Positions 1 through 8,217 of a stretch of 64,000 nucleotides of DNA are shown here, one piece after another. The position numbers were made by a program, and so were the translations under genes. The stretch's first letter is position 1. Every line of letters starts with the position of its first letter. The notes under the pieces were generated by a model. It made no database searches. It was not told the DNA's origin and saw nothing but the letters and a program-made list of their open reading frames with translations. Source of the stretch: Phyllobacterium myrsinacearum (GTDB lineage Bacteria; Pseudomonadota; Alphaproteobacteria; Rhizobiales; Rhizobiaceae); the NCBI RefSeq assembly GCF_014138285.1, contig NZ_JACGXN010000012.1:1-64000 (forward strand), in the 5' to 3' direction.

Positions 1-99
1 ACCGGCCGCGATATTGAAAGCCGGGTTCTGGCACGGGCGGTGAAGAAACACCTCGAATCCCGCGTCATGCTCAATGGGCACAAGACAGTGGTGTTTTAG
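1..99 (+). CDS. C-terminal fragment of an unidentified protein
   Basis: An open frame enters from the left edge and ends at a TAG at 97-99, giving about 32 residues that end in HKTVVF. It is followed after only 2 bases by the stop codon of the convergent LysR gene. The visible tail is basic with alternating charged residues and is too short to assign to a family. It is reported because the frame is open to the edge, but it could be chance. Confidence 0.45.
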   Translation, partial: TGRDIESRVLARAVKKHLESRVMLNGHKTVVF

Positions 100-101
100 A
101 C

Positions 102-1001
102 CTAAAATTTTTCGAACATCTGCGTGATAAGAGTGCCAACATGCTGGACGGCGCGATCCTGATCGCGCCGCACATGCCAGGCCAGATGCAGCATGAAGCT
201 CTCAACAGGGATAGGCGGCTCAAACACCGCAAAACTTTCCTCGGCATTGGCCGGAAGACACAGCCGCGGGATCATGGCAATCAGGTCGGATTCAGCCACC
301 AACGGTGGCACAAGCAGGAAGCTCGGAACAACGATACCGACCCGGCGCTCCCTGTTGTATTTGGCCAGTGCTTCGTCCAGCGCACCGCGTGTCTCGCCCC
401 GGCCTGATACAAGCACATGCGGGAATTCGAGCCAGCGATCCAAAGTAAAGCTCATTGCCGCCGGATGATCCTTACGCATCACCACCGCATAGTGCACGTC
501 GAGCAAATTCCGGCGCTGGAATGAGACATCCACCTTCGGAAACACGGAAATAGCCAGATCAATCGCGCCCTTGGCCAATCCATCCAACGCTTCAGCCGCG
601 CTATGCCAGGGCTGGACGACCAGATCGATACCTGGCGCCGATTCTGTCAACTTCTTATGCAGCGGGCCGACAATCGTCACAGCCGGATGATCCGACATGA
701 TGATGCGCACCGTCTGACGCACTGTTGCCAGACCAACCACGGGAGGATCGAGCACAACGGTGATGCCCACCAACAGGTTCTTGATCGGTACACGCAGCGA
801 TTCCGCCTTTGGCGTCAGCCGCATCATGCCCTTGCCGCGTTCAAGCAATGGATCGCTGAAAAGATGGCGGCAGCGGTCGAGCGCGCTCGACGTGGCGGGC
901 TGCGACAGGCCAAGCCGCTCCGCTGCCCGTGACACATGCGCTTCATCCAAAAGCGCATCGAGCACGACCAGCAGGTTGAGGTCGACGGAACGTAAATTCA
1001 T
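102..1001 (-). CDS. LysR-family transcriptional regulator
   Basis: This 299-residue protein has the normal LysR length. The N-terminal winged helix-turn-helix lies at about residues 5-65, with the typical run from DLNLLVVLDALL through SRAAERLGLSQPATSSAL. The effector-binding domain follows at about 90-295. The start SVDLNLLVVLDALL resembles the NodD/DNA-binding subfamily common in rhizobia. It lies just downstream of, and on the same strand as, the oxygenase/reductase pair at 1060-3404, with 58 bases between, so it may be the last gene of that transcription unit or may control it. Effector unknown. Confidence 0.9.
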   Translation of the reverse strand: MNLRSVDLNLLVVLDALLDEAHVSRAAERLGLSQPATSSALDRCRHLFSDPLLERGKGMMRLTPKAESLRVPIKNLLVGITVVLDPPVVGLATVRQTVRIIMSDHPAVTIVGPLHKKLTESAPGIDLVVQPWHSAAEALDGLAKGAIDLAISVFPKVDVSFQRRNLLDVHYAVVMRKDHPAAMSFTLDRWLEFPHVLVSGRGETRGALDEALAKYNRERRVGIVVPSFLLVPPLVAESDLIAMIPRLCLPANAEESFAVFEPPIPVESFMLHLAWHVRRDQDRAVQHVGTLITQMFEKF

Positions 1002-1059
1002 GTGCTGGATAGTAGCACAGATATTTTATCAAAATGAAGAATATCGGACGACCAAGCGC

Positions 1060-2151
1060 TCAGGCTTCGATCTCCACATTGCCCAAAGGTTTTGTGCAGC
1101 AGGCGAGGACAAAACCCTCATCGATTTCCTCGTCGAGAATACCGCCATTGTGATCCATTTCGGATTTACCCGAGATTTTCATCACCTTGCATGTACCGCA
1201 TAGGCCGGATTCGCAGGCGGCGGCAATCCGGATTCCTGCGCCGCGTGCCGCCTTGAGGATCGTATCGCCCGGCATGCACGGCACGTCCATACCCGACATG
1301 GAAAAGGTGATCATCGCCGAAGCTTCCACGGCGTCAGTGGAAATCACGTCGAATGCAGGCAGAACCGGCTCGGCAGCCGGGCCAAAGCTCTCCTGATGAT
1401 ACTGCGCCATGTCGAAATCATTGGCTTCGAGCATGGTGCGCACATCACGCATGAAACCCTCGGGTCCGCAGCAGAAGATTGTCCGGTCCTTGAAGTCAGG
1501 CGACAGCAGCGGCAGCTTGGGTGCTTCCAGCCGCCCGCGAATTCCGGTCCAGACCTGCCCCATCTCATGTTCCTTGATGAGGAACGACAGTTTCAGATTG
1601 GGCATGCAGCTCGTGAGATATTCGAGTTCCTTGCGGAAAATGATATCGCTGGGCCGGCGGGCGCAGGTGACAAAGCTGATATCGCTTTGCGGTGCGCAAT
1701 CATGCATCCAGCGGGTCATCGACATCATCGGCGTGATTCCGGACCCCGCGGATATGAACAGGTACTTTTCACCCGGATGCTTGCGCATGGAGAAATCGCC
1801 CAGCGGGCCAAAAGCCTTCAGGCGGACACCGGGCGTCAGGTGATCCAGCATCCAGCGGGTGCCGATGCTGCCCTCCTGCGCTTTCACCGTCACGGCAATG
1901 GTGAATGGCCGTGACGGGCTGGATGACAGCGTGTAGGTGCGCAGGACAGCTTCGGGCTGCGTCGGCAGCTCGAAGGTCATGAACTGGCCCGGCTCGTAAC
2001 GGAACCAGTTCTGGTTGTCGGAACGGAATGTGAAGGTCTTCACATTCGGCGCTTCCTCAATGATCGACAGACACTCCAGCAGATGCAGCCGGTCATTCCA
2101 CGGCTGCATCTGGTCGAGGTGCGGGTAAGACTGAGGAACGCCCATGTTCAT
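1060..2151 (-). CDS. Ferredoxin/flavodoxin-NADP reductase-type electron-transfer protein with C-terminal 2Fe-2S domain (GbcB-like)
   Basis: A protein of about 363 residues starting at ATG 2151 (MNMGVPQSYPHLDQ). FAD-binding motif RTYTLSSSPSRP, an NAD-binding domain beginning ISAGSGITPMMSM, and a C-terminal plant-type ferredoxin with the cluster ligands in CESGLCGTCKV and a last Cys in ACCTKPLG. This is the architecture of reductases that feed electrons from NAD(P)H to Rieske oxygenases, such as GbcB of glycine betaine demethylation. The start lies 8 bases after the stop of the oxygenase gene, so the two are co-transcribed and very likely act as a two-component enzyme. Substrate not proven. Confidence 0.88.
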   Translation of the reverse strand: MNMGVPQSYPHLDQMQPWNDRLHLLECLSIIEEAPNVKTFTFRSDNQNWFRYEPGQFMTFELPTQPEAVLRTYTLSSSPSRPFTIAVTVKAQEGSIGTRWMLDHLTPGVRLKAFGPLGDFSMRKHPGEKYLFISAGSGITPMMSMTRWMHDCAPQSDISFVTCARRPSDIIFRKELEYLTSCMPNLKLSFLIKEHEMGQVWTGIRGRLEAPKLPLLSPDFKDRTIFCCGPEGFMRDVRTMLEANDFDMAQYHQESFGPAAEPVLPAFDVISTDAVEASAMITFSMSGMDVPCMPGDTILKAARGAGIRIAAACESGLCGTCKVMKISGKSEMDHNGGILDEEIDEGFVLACCTKPLGNVEIEA

Positions 2152-2159
2152 TGTGTACC

Positions 2160-3404
2160 TTATGCTACCTTGCTGAGCCGCGTATCGCCGCCGGAGAGGC
2201 GTTCTTCCATGAACCTGCAGTACCATTCGAGGAACTGCAGCACACCGCCTTCATGCTCGGTCGAATAGGGACCGGGTTCATAGGCGGGCGAGCGGATGCC
2301 GAAGGCGTTTTCTTCAACGATGCGGCGGTCCTGATCGTTGGTTTCCGTCCAGACGTGCGTCAGTTCTTCAAGGTTATAATCCACGCCCTCGACGGCATCC
2401 TTGTGCACCAGCCACTTGGTCGTGACCTGCGTTTCATCCGGGCCGAGCGGCAATACACGGAATGAGATCGCATGGTCACCAAGAATGTGGTTCCAGGTGG
2501 TCGGATAATGGAACAGCAGCAGCGAACCGATCTGCTTCTCGTTGACGGTATCGCTGAGCTGCCTGCCGACGGCCCGGCGTCCGGTCATTGTATAGCTTTC
2601 CGAATCACGCAGCAGCGGCACACGGGTGGCGCGGTACTGGCCATCGTCGGACATGCGGAAAGTGCTTGGGAGGCCCGCAGCTTCGCAACGCTGCCAATGC
2701 TGTGCGATCTCAGGATCATCACCTGCACCCTGCACACCGGTCACGCTGGGCGCTTCCGGGAACGTCTTGCACAGTTCCGGATGATTGGCGACGCAGTGAT
2801 AGCACTCGCGATTGTTTTCCCAGACGAGTTTCCAGTTGCCCTTTTCGACGATGGTGCTCTGATAGGCAACCTTGGTCTCGGTGAGGCGATGCGGCGCAAG
2901 ATAGGGTTCGATCAATGCGCGCGTTGCGCTGAAATCGATCGGATTCTGAGCGAGGCAGATGAAGACATAGCCGCCGACACTTTCACACGCGACCGGCTTC
3001 AGGCTGTGCTGGCTCGGGTCAAAATCATCGCCCATCTGGCGCGCAAACAACAGGCGGCCATCCAGCTCATAAGTCCACTGGTGATAGGGGCAGACGAGCT
3101 TCGCCGATGTACCGCGCTCGGCCGCGCAGACGCGCGAACCGCGGTGACGGCAGGAATTGTGAAAGGCACGGATCTGGCCCTGACGGTCACGCACGATGAC
3201 AACCGGATAGTCACCAACCTGCACCGTGAAGAAATTGCCGGGCTTGGCGACTTCGCAATCATGGCCGATGAACAACCAGTCGCGATAGAAGATATTCTCC
3301 ATATCCAGGCGGTAATAGTCCGGATCGGAATAGAATGCCTGTTCGAGGCCGTAGCCGGGTTTCCGGTTTTTCAGGTTCCGGAGCAGTTCGTTGCGTATAT
3401 CCAT
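2160..3404 (-). CDS. Rieske (2Fe-2S) non-heme iron oxygenase, alpha subunit (GbcA-like)
   Basis: About 414 residues. The Rieske cluster ligands are visible as C-R-H near residue 85 and C-P-Y-H near 105, and the catalytic iron site as NNRECYHCVANH with its paired His residues. The fold class is that of aromatic-ring-hydroxylating and quaternary-ammonium demethylating oxygenases; overall appearance is closest to glycine betaine demethylase GbcA or stachydrine demethylase. I chose ATG 3404 because it follows GAGGA; an in-frame ATG at 3503 would add 33 unusual residues. The gene is preceded by a cobalamin riboswitch at 3540-3716, so its expression should fall when B12 is plentiful. Substrate is an inference. 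Confidence 0.88.
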   Translation of the reverse strand: MDIRNELLRNLKNRKPGYGLEQAFYSDPDYYRLDMENIFYRDWLFIGHDCEVAKPGNFFTVQVGDYPVVIVRDRQGQIRAFHNSCRHRGSRVCAAERGTSAKLVCPYHQWTYELDGRLLFARQMGDDFDPSQHSLKPVACESVGGYVFICLAQNPIDFSATRALIEPYLAPHRLTETKVAYQSTIVEKGNWKLVWENNRECYHCVANHPELCKTFPEAPSVTGVQGAGDDPEIAQHWQRCEAAGLPSTFRMSDDGQYRATRVPLLRDSESYTMTGRRAVGRQLSDTVNEKQIGSLLLFHYPTTWNHILGDHAISFRVLPLGPDETQVTTKWLVHKDAVEGVDYNLEELTHVWTETNDQDRRIVEENAFGIRSPAYEPGPYSTEHEGGVLQFLEWYCRFMEERLSGGDTRLSKVA

Positions 3405-3500
3405 GTCGTGTCCTCGCCTCAATGTTGCGAAAGAACTGACTGGTGGTGACGGAGGAAGAACGCCTACACGGTCAGCCATTGGCCAATACCCGCACAGAAT

Positions 3501-3527
3501 CATGCTCCTTGATCGCCCACCGCGATC
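3501..3527 (-). promoter_or_regulatory. Hairpin and Shine-Dalgarno-like site between riboswitch and oxygenase gene
   Basis: On the minus strand a 6-bp hairpin (GATCGC...GCGATC, 3511-3527) stands directly before AAGGAG and an ATG at 3503. That ATG is in frame with the oxygenase but is only one base from the SD. A GTG eight bases further on is better spaced and would encode only seven codons (a possible leader peptide). This may be part of the riboswitch expression platform. It is sequence reading only, with no proof of use. Confidence 0.4.
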
Positions 3528-3539
3528 AGTCGGTTTTCA

Positions 3540-3716
3540 GTACCGAGGCTGGTTTCCGGGCTCTGGAGTTGCCGTTTCGGCGATCACGACGCCTTCCCGG
3601 GCTGTGACCCAGTGGCTGTTATGCCGTGTTTCACTCCACTACCGTTGCGGGGGCAGCGCCGGGTTTCCGACCGGCTTCCCAATTCTCCGCTTCCCTAGAA
3701 AAAGCGGCACCTCAAG
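3540..3716 (-). promoter_or_regulatory. Cobalamin (B12) riboswitch
   Basis: Read on the minus strand, the element begins GAGGTGCC, continues GGAGAATTGGGAAGCCGG and GGTCGGAAACCCGG, then the hallmark GCTGCCCCCGCAACGGTA, the B12 box AGCCACTGGG with GGGAAGGCG, and closes with a GAGCCCGGAAACCAGCC segment. These appear in the order and spacing of the cobalamin aptamer family. The family senses adenosylcobalamin or related cobamides and usually represses downstream genes. Here the downstream gene is the Rieske oxygenase starting at 3404, about 135 bases after the aptamer. Confidence 0.95.
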
Positions 3717-3840
3717 TAGCTTGATAAAAGCATTCGGCATGAAAAAAGAATAGGTGCGGAAACGACATCCCATTTACGTAAGACGACACTCAAAGGCAGT
3801 GTACACTATGTCGCAGATTGGCGATCAAATTACCTCTGGT

Positions 3841-4551
3841 TCAATCCAGAACGACCAGTTCTTCAAAGTGGTTCATATCCACGAAACTGCAGAAGGCCGG
3901 CGGGTTGAGCGCAATGATCGGTGCATCACGCTTTATCGTAGCAAGACAATCGTCCAGAAGTTCCTGCCATGCGCCCAGCCTTGAGTCGGGAAAACGCTCG
4001 ATCGTATAGGCCAGGGTGATGTGAAACACATAGGTGTCGTGATCAGGATGCCTATATCCGAACGGCACCGCCAGTTCGTCACGCCATGCACGCATGAGAC
4101 GCTCGTCATATTCACTCGCACCCGCCACCGTCAGACCGGCAGGCGTGACGTCGACGACCTGCACGTTGAACGGCCCGCATCCCTCGAAATTCTGCAGGCG
4201 ATCCACATAAAGCTGTGTCATGTCATCGATGCTGGTTTCAAGCGACACGTTATCCGGCCAGAAAAGCGGGCGTCGGCGATACTCTATAATGCCCTGAAAC
4301 AGGGTCATATGCAGGCTGGAGACAGGTGTAAAGGCAAGTTGCCCGGAATCAGGCATCGCCAGCATCCGTTCGCGCACGGCAATGACGGCAGCTTCCGACT
4401 CGGAGCCTTTCACCAGATGGCAGACCACCGTATTGCCCGGTTCGACCTGAAAAGTGCCTGCGGTGTCGTAGCGCCTGCCGAGATGGACAGGCGGTTCCGA
4501 ATGCAGGCTGGCAGCAAAGCGGGCAAGTGAAGGTTTGATCAGGTCGAGCAT
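3841..4551 (-). CDS. 2H phosphoesterase-like protein (DUF1868 type)
   Basis: About 236 residues from ATG 4551; a TTG at 4611 would add 20. Two HxT/S-type motifs, SLHMTLFQG and FHITLAYTIE, about 125 residues apart, are the signature of the 2H phosphoesterase superfamily, whose members cleave cyclic phosphates or ligate RNA ends. The C-terminal stretch ending FCSFVDMNHFEELVVLD resembles DUF1868 proteins. It stands alone between the riboswitch leader and the fuconate dehydratase gene, with no obvious partner. The biological substrate is unknown. Confidence 0.75.
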   Translation of the reverse strand: MLDLIKPSLARFAASLHSEPPVHLGRRYDTAGTFQVEPGNTVVCHLVKGSESEAAVIAVRERMLAMPDSGQLAFTPVSSLHMTLFQGIIEYRRRPLFWPDNVSLETSIDDMTQLYVDRLQNFEGCGPFNVQVVDVTPAGLTVAGASEYDERLMRAWRDELAVPFGYRHPDHDTYVFHITLAYTIERFPDSRLGAWQELLDDCLATIKRDAPIIALNPPAFCSFVDMNHFEELVVLD

Positions 4552-4666
4552 GGGAACCCCGTGACGAGAGAATACTGGTACCGCATGCCAGCGGGACTCA
4601 CCGGCATGCAACGGATTCCATGGCCATAAGACAGCTCTTTGTCAGGCAGATGAAGCCAAACCCCTT

Positions 4667-5944
4667 TTATGGCCGGTAGAGATATTCCTCGATCGACGCC
4701 TGTTTCATTTCAATCGAGAAACCCGGCAGCGACGGCGGCATATAAGCGGCATCCTGAATATTGCAGGGATCGACAAAATGCTCGTGCAGATGGTCGACAT
4801 ATTCGATCACCCGACCCTCTTTCGTGCCGGATACGGCGATATAGTCGATCATCGACAAATGCTGCACATACTCGCACAGGCCGACGCCACCCGCATGCGG
4901 CCAGACGGGAAGTTCATATTTCGCGGCAATCAGCAGCACGGCCAGCACTTCGTTGAGGCCGCCCATACGGCATGAATCGATCTGCACCACATCGATGGCG
5001 CCTTCGGCAATGAACTGCTTGAACATGATGCGGTTCTGGCACATCTCGCCCGTCGCAACTTTGACTGGCTTGATGGCCTGCCTGATCTTGCGGTGACCTG
5101 CCACATCGTCCGGGCTAGTCGGCTCTTCAATAAAGAACGGTTTGACGAAGGCAAGCTTGTTAACCCAGTCGATGGCCTCATTGACCTCCCAGACCTGATT
5201 GGCATCGATCATCAGAATGCGGTCCGGCCCGATCACCTCGCGGGCAATGGTCAAACGGCGGATATCATCTTCAAGATCGCGCCCGACCTTCATCTTGATG
5301 TGGTTGAAACCGGCATCAATGGCTTCCTGACAGAGGCGGCGTAGCTTTTCATCGGAATAGCCGAGCCAGCCTGCCGATGTGGTATAGCAGGGATACCCTT
5401 CCGCCTGCAGCGTGGCGATCCGTTCCTTCTTGCCCTTCTCTGCCGTGCGCAGGATGTTGAGCGCTTCTTCGCGTGTCAGCACGTCGGTCAGGTAGCGGAA
5501 GTCGACGATATTGACGATCTCTTCCGGCGTCATCTCGCCAACGAGCTGCCAGACCGGCTTGCCGGCTTCCTTGGCGAGGAGATCCCAGACCGCATTGACC
5601 ACGGCACCCGTTGCGAGATGCATCGCGCCCTTGTCAGGCCCGATCCAGCGCAACTGGCTGTCGCCGGTGATGAAGTGCCAGAAACGGCCGGGATTTTCCT
5701 TCACCCAGTCGAGTTCCAGCCCGACAACGAGGTGCTTCATCGCTTCAATCGCGAGGCAGCAGATTTCATTACCGCGACCGATGGTGAAGGTCAGGCCATG
5801 ACCGGACAGGCCCTTGCTATCCGTATCGAGGATGACATAGGCGGCGGAATAATCCGGGTCCGGGTTCATGGCATCCGATCCATCCAGACTCTGCGAAGTG
5901 GGAAAACGGACGTCAAAGACGCGAAGATCGGTAATGCGGGTCAC
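4667..5944 (-). CDS. fucD: L-fuconate dehydratase (enolase superfamily)
   Basis: About 425 residues from GTG 5944, which is preceded by GAGG and matches the start of known fuconate dehydratases (DLRVFDVRFPTS, then DGSDAMNPDPDYSAAYV). Catalytic residues of the mandelate-racemase subgroup are visible: KMK near 217-219, the metal ligands in MIDANQ, FIEEP and VATGEM, and the His of WPHAGG. It should dehydrate L-fuconate to 2-keto-3-deoxy-L-fuconate; relatives also take D-arabinonate or L-galactonate. It is the last gene of the long minus-strand sugar cluster and lies 38 bases after the hydrolase gene that follows it in the pathway. Confidence 0.92.
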   Translation of the reverse strand: MTRITDLRVFDVRFPTSQSLDGSDAMNPDPDYSAAYVILDTDSKGLSGHGLTFTIGRGNEICCLAIEAMKHLVVGLELDWVKENPGRFWHFITGDSQLRWIGPDKGAMHLATGAVVNAVWDLLAKEAGKPVWQLVGEMTPEEIVNIVDFRYLTDVLTREEALNILRTAEKGKKERIATLQAEGYPCYTTSAGWLGYSDEKLRRLCQEAIDAGFNHIKMKVGRDLEDDIRRLTIAREVIGPDRILMIDANQVWEVNEAIDWVNKLAFVKPFFIEEPTSPDDVAGHRKIRQAIKPVKVATGEMCQNRIMFKQFIAEGAIDVVQIDSCRMGGLNEVLAVLLIAAKYELPVWPHAGGVGLCEYVQHLSMIDYIAVSGTKEGRVIEYVDHLHEHFVDPCNIQDAAYMPPSLPGFSIEMKQASIEEYLYRP

Positions 5945-5982
5945 AATATGCCTCTTGAATAATGTTGCGGGGTCGGCGCGGC

Positions 5983-6828
5983 TCAAACGTCCGAGCGCGC
6001 CACCTGTTTCTGGGTGCCAAGACCGTCAATGCCGAGTTCGATCACATCACCTGCCTTGAGATAACGCGGCGGCTTCATGCCCATGCCGACGCCGGGCGGC
6101 GTTCCGGTCGAGATGATGTCGCCCGGATGCAGCGACATGAACTGGCTGAGATAGGAGACGAGGAAGGCAACGCCATAGACCATCGTCTTGGTCGAACCAT
6201 TCTGCATGGTCTCACCATTGACCTTCAGCCACATGCCGAGATTTTGCGGATCGGCTACCTCATCCTTGGTTACCAGCCACGGGCCGGTCGGACCGAATGT
6301 GTCGCAGGATTTGCCCTTGGTCCACTGTCCTGCACGCTCCGTCTGGAAGGCGCGCTCGCTGACATCGTGCACGGTGCAGTAGCCCGCGACATAATCCAGC
6401 GCTTCGGCCTCGCTGACATATTTTGCCGTGCGGCCGATGACGACGCCAAGTTCAACTTCCCAGTCGGTCTTCTCGGAACCGCGCGGAATGACCAGATCGT
6501 CATTCGGGCCTGATATCGCCGATGTGGCTTTCATGAAAATGACCGGCTCCGGCGGAACTGCCATGCCGGATTCCGCCGCGTGGTCGGCGTAATTCAAACC
6601 GATGCAGATGAATTTTCCTGTTCCGGCAACGCAGGCACCAAGCCGCGGATTGCCCCCGACGTGTGGAAGGCTCTCCACATCCGAGGTCGACAGCTTTGCC
6701 AGCGCCGCTGGATCAAGTGCAGCGCCCGCAAGATCGCTGACCTTGCCTGAGAGATCGCGGATTTGCCCCTTGGCATCAAGCACACCCGGCTTTTCCTGTC
6801 CCGGTTCGCCATAACGTAGAAATTTCAT
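5983..6828 (-). CDS. 2,4-diketo-3-deoxy-L-fuconate hydrolase (fumarylacetoacetate hydrolase family)
   Basis: 281 residues with the family motifs FICIGLNYADHAAESG, the metal ligands in TDWEVELGVVIG, and STGTPPGVGMG near the C-terminus. In the non-phosphorylating L-fucose pathway a protein of this family hydrolyses 2,4-diketo-3-deoxy-L-fuconate to pyruvate and L-lactate. The neighbouring fuconate dehydratase and SDR genes support that assignment. ATG 6828 is preceded by GGAAGGAA at good spacing. The family is promiscuous, so the exact substrate is inferred from context. Confidence 0.88.
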   Translation of the reverse strand: MKFLRYGEPGQEKPGVLDAKGQIRDLSGKVSDLAGAALDPAALAKLSTSDVESLPHVGGNPRLGACVAGTGKFICIGLNYADHAAESGMAVPPEPVIFMKATSAISGPNDDLVIPRGSEKTDWEVELGVVIGRTAKYVSEAEALDYVAGYCTVHDVSERAFQTERAGQWTKGKSCDTFGPTGPWLVTKDEVADPQNLGMWLKVNGETMQNGSTKTMVYGVAFLVSYLSQFMSLHPGDIISTGTPPGVGMGMKPPRYLKAGDVIELGIDGLGTQKQVARSDV

Positions 6829-6994
6829 CGTCTGTTCCTTCCGATTGCATGGGAGGAGGCTTCTGACAATTCATCCTGATGAGGGAGCTGGTGCGGTTTT
6901 CGAGAACCGGAGCGCAGTGGACATTTTCGTCCATGAGCACCGGAAGCGCAGACAACCGCATCAGATGCCCATCAGGGTGGATTGGCAAAGTCTC

Positions 6995-7729
6995 CTAGAC
7001 GGTCCAGCCGCCATCAATGTTGTAGGCCTGCCCCGTCGTATAGGTCGCACCGGCGAGATAAACGGCAAGGTCGGCAATTTCTTCCGGCAGGCCGAGACGG
7101 CCCATCGGCTGGCGTGCAATAAATGCAGCGCGCGCGGTTTCGTAGTCGCCGCCAGCGCGCATGCGCTGTTCCAGCGACGGGCTTTCCACCGTGCCAGGGC
7201 AAATCGCGTTGCAGCGGATGCCTTGCGTAATGTATTCGGCCGCCACGGATTTGGTCAGGCCGAGCACCGCGGCCTTGGTAACACCATAGGCGAAACGGTT
7301 CGGCACGCCCTTCACGCTGCTGGCAACCGACGACATGTTGACGATCGCACCATCCCGGCGCTCGATCATCCCAGGCAGAACGGCGCGGATTGTCCTGATC
7401 ATGGCGCGAACATTGAGATCGAGGGCAAAATCCAGATCCGCATCGGGCATTTCGAGGATGGAACCGCCATGGACGAAACCGGCGCAGTTGAAGAGGACGT
7501 CAATCGGGCCGATCTCGCCGATGACCTGATTGACCTCCTCGGTTTTCAAAACGTCCAGTTTACGGGGTTTGATGCCTGCTTCTTTTGGCAGCGCATCGAG
7601 CAATTGCTGATTGATATCAGTGGCATGGACGATCGCGCCCTCTCGCGCGAAAGCCAGTACCGAAGCCCGGCCGATGCCCTGCCCTGCAGCTGTGATCAAA
7701 ACCCGCTTGCCTGCAAGCTTACCTGTCAT
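6995..7729 (-). CDS. SDR oxidoreductase, likely 2-keto-3-deoxy-L-fuconate dehydrogenase
   Basis: 244 residues, the classical short-chain dehydrogenase length. NAD-binding TAAGQGIG near residue 13, NCAG, the catalytic Ser of NMSSVASS, and YGVTKAAV carrying the Tyr-x3-Lys pair. It resembles the DHRS6/KDF-dehydrogenase group. The expected reaction is oxidation of the 4-hydroxyl of 2-keto-3-deoxy-L-fuconate, giving the substrate of the FAH-family hydrolase. GGAGGT lies before the ATG. An alternative role as L-fucose dehydrogenase is possible because both steps use SDR enzymes in other bacteria. Confidence 0.88.
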   Translation of the reverse strand: MTGKLAGKRVLITAAGQGIGRASVLAFAREGAIVHATDINQQLLDALPKEAGIKPRKLDVLKTEEVNQVIGEIGPIDVLFNCAGFVHGGSILEMPDADLDFALDLNVRAMIRTIRAVLPGMIERRDGAIVNMSSVASSVKGVPNRFAYGVTKAAVLGLTKSVAAEYITQGIRCNAICPGTVESPSLEQRMRAGGDYETARAAFIARQPMGRLGLPEEIADLAVYLAGATYTTGQAYNIDGGWTV

Positions 7730-7767
7730 TTCAAACCTCCATTTGGCACATCAAGGTGCCCGTCATA

Positions 7768-8217
7768 TCAATTTGTTTTGCGCTCGGCGATCAGGATGTG
7801 ATCTGCCGCGAGCACAACTTCGTCACGTTGATTGAGAACCTCGCAGCGCTCGACCACGCGTCCGCTGCCTGACCGTTTCGGATCATCCTCCTTGGCGCTG
7901 ATGGTCACGCGCGTGCGAATCGTATCGCCGATGAAAACCGGACGCACGAAGCGCAAACGGTCATAGCCGTAGGAAAACGCCACCGGATTGATGAGGCTTG
8001 CGGTCAAGCCGACACCGATGGAGAAGATCATCGTTCCATGGGCGACCCGCTGGCCGAACGGCGTGGTCTTGGCAAACTCCGCATCCATATGATGCGGGAA
8101 GAAATCACCGGTATGGCCCGCATGAACAACGAAATCAGTTTCCGTTATTGTCCGTCCAGTTGTCATGCGGACGTGACCGATTTCATAATCCTCGAAATAG
8201 ATGGCTTGCTCAGACAT
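7768..8217 (-). CDS. MaoC-like (R)-hydratase fold protein
   Basis: 149 residues with a single hot-dog domain. The hydratase motif is visible as the stretch from [19 protein letters not shown], preceded by [18 protein letters not shown], which contains the Asp/His catalytic pair of MaoC enoyl hydratases. Its ATG follows the TGA of the upstream oxidoreductase with no gap and uses a GGAGG inside that gene, so it is translationally linked. Its role in a sugar pathway is not obvious; it might hydrate or dehydrate an unsaturated sugar acid or thioester. Family call firm, function unknown. Confidence 0.85.
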   Translation of the reverse strand: MSEQAIYFEDYEIGHVRMTTGRTITETDFVVHAGHTGDFFPHHMDAEFAKTTPFGQRVAHGTMIFSIGVGLTASLINPVAFSYGYDRLRFVRPVFIGDTIRTRVTISAKEDDPKRSGSGRVVERCEVLNQRDEVVLAADHILIAERKTN

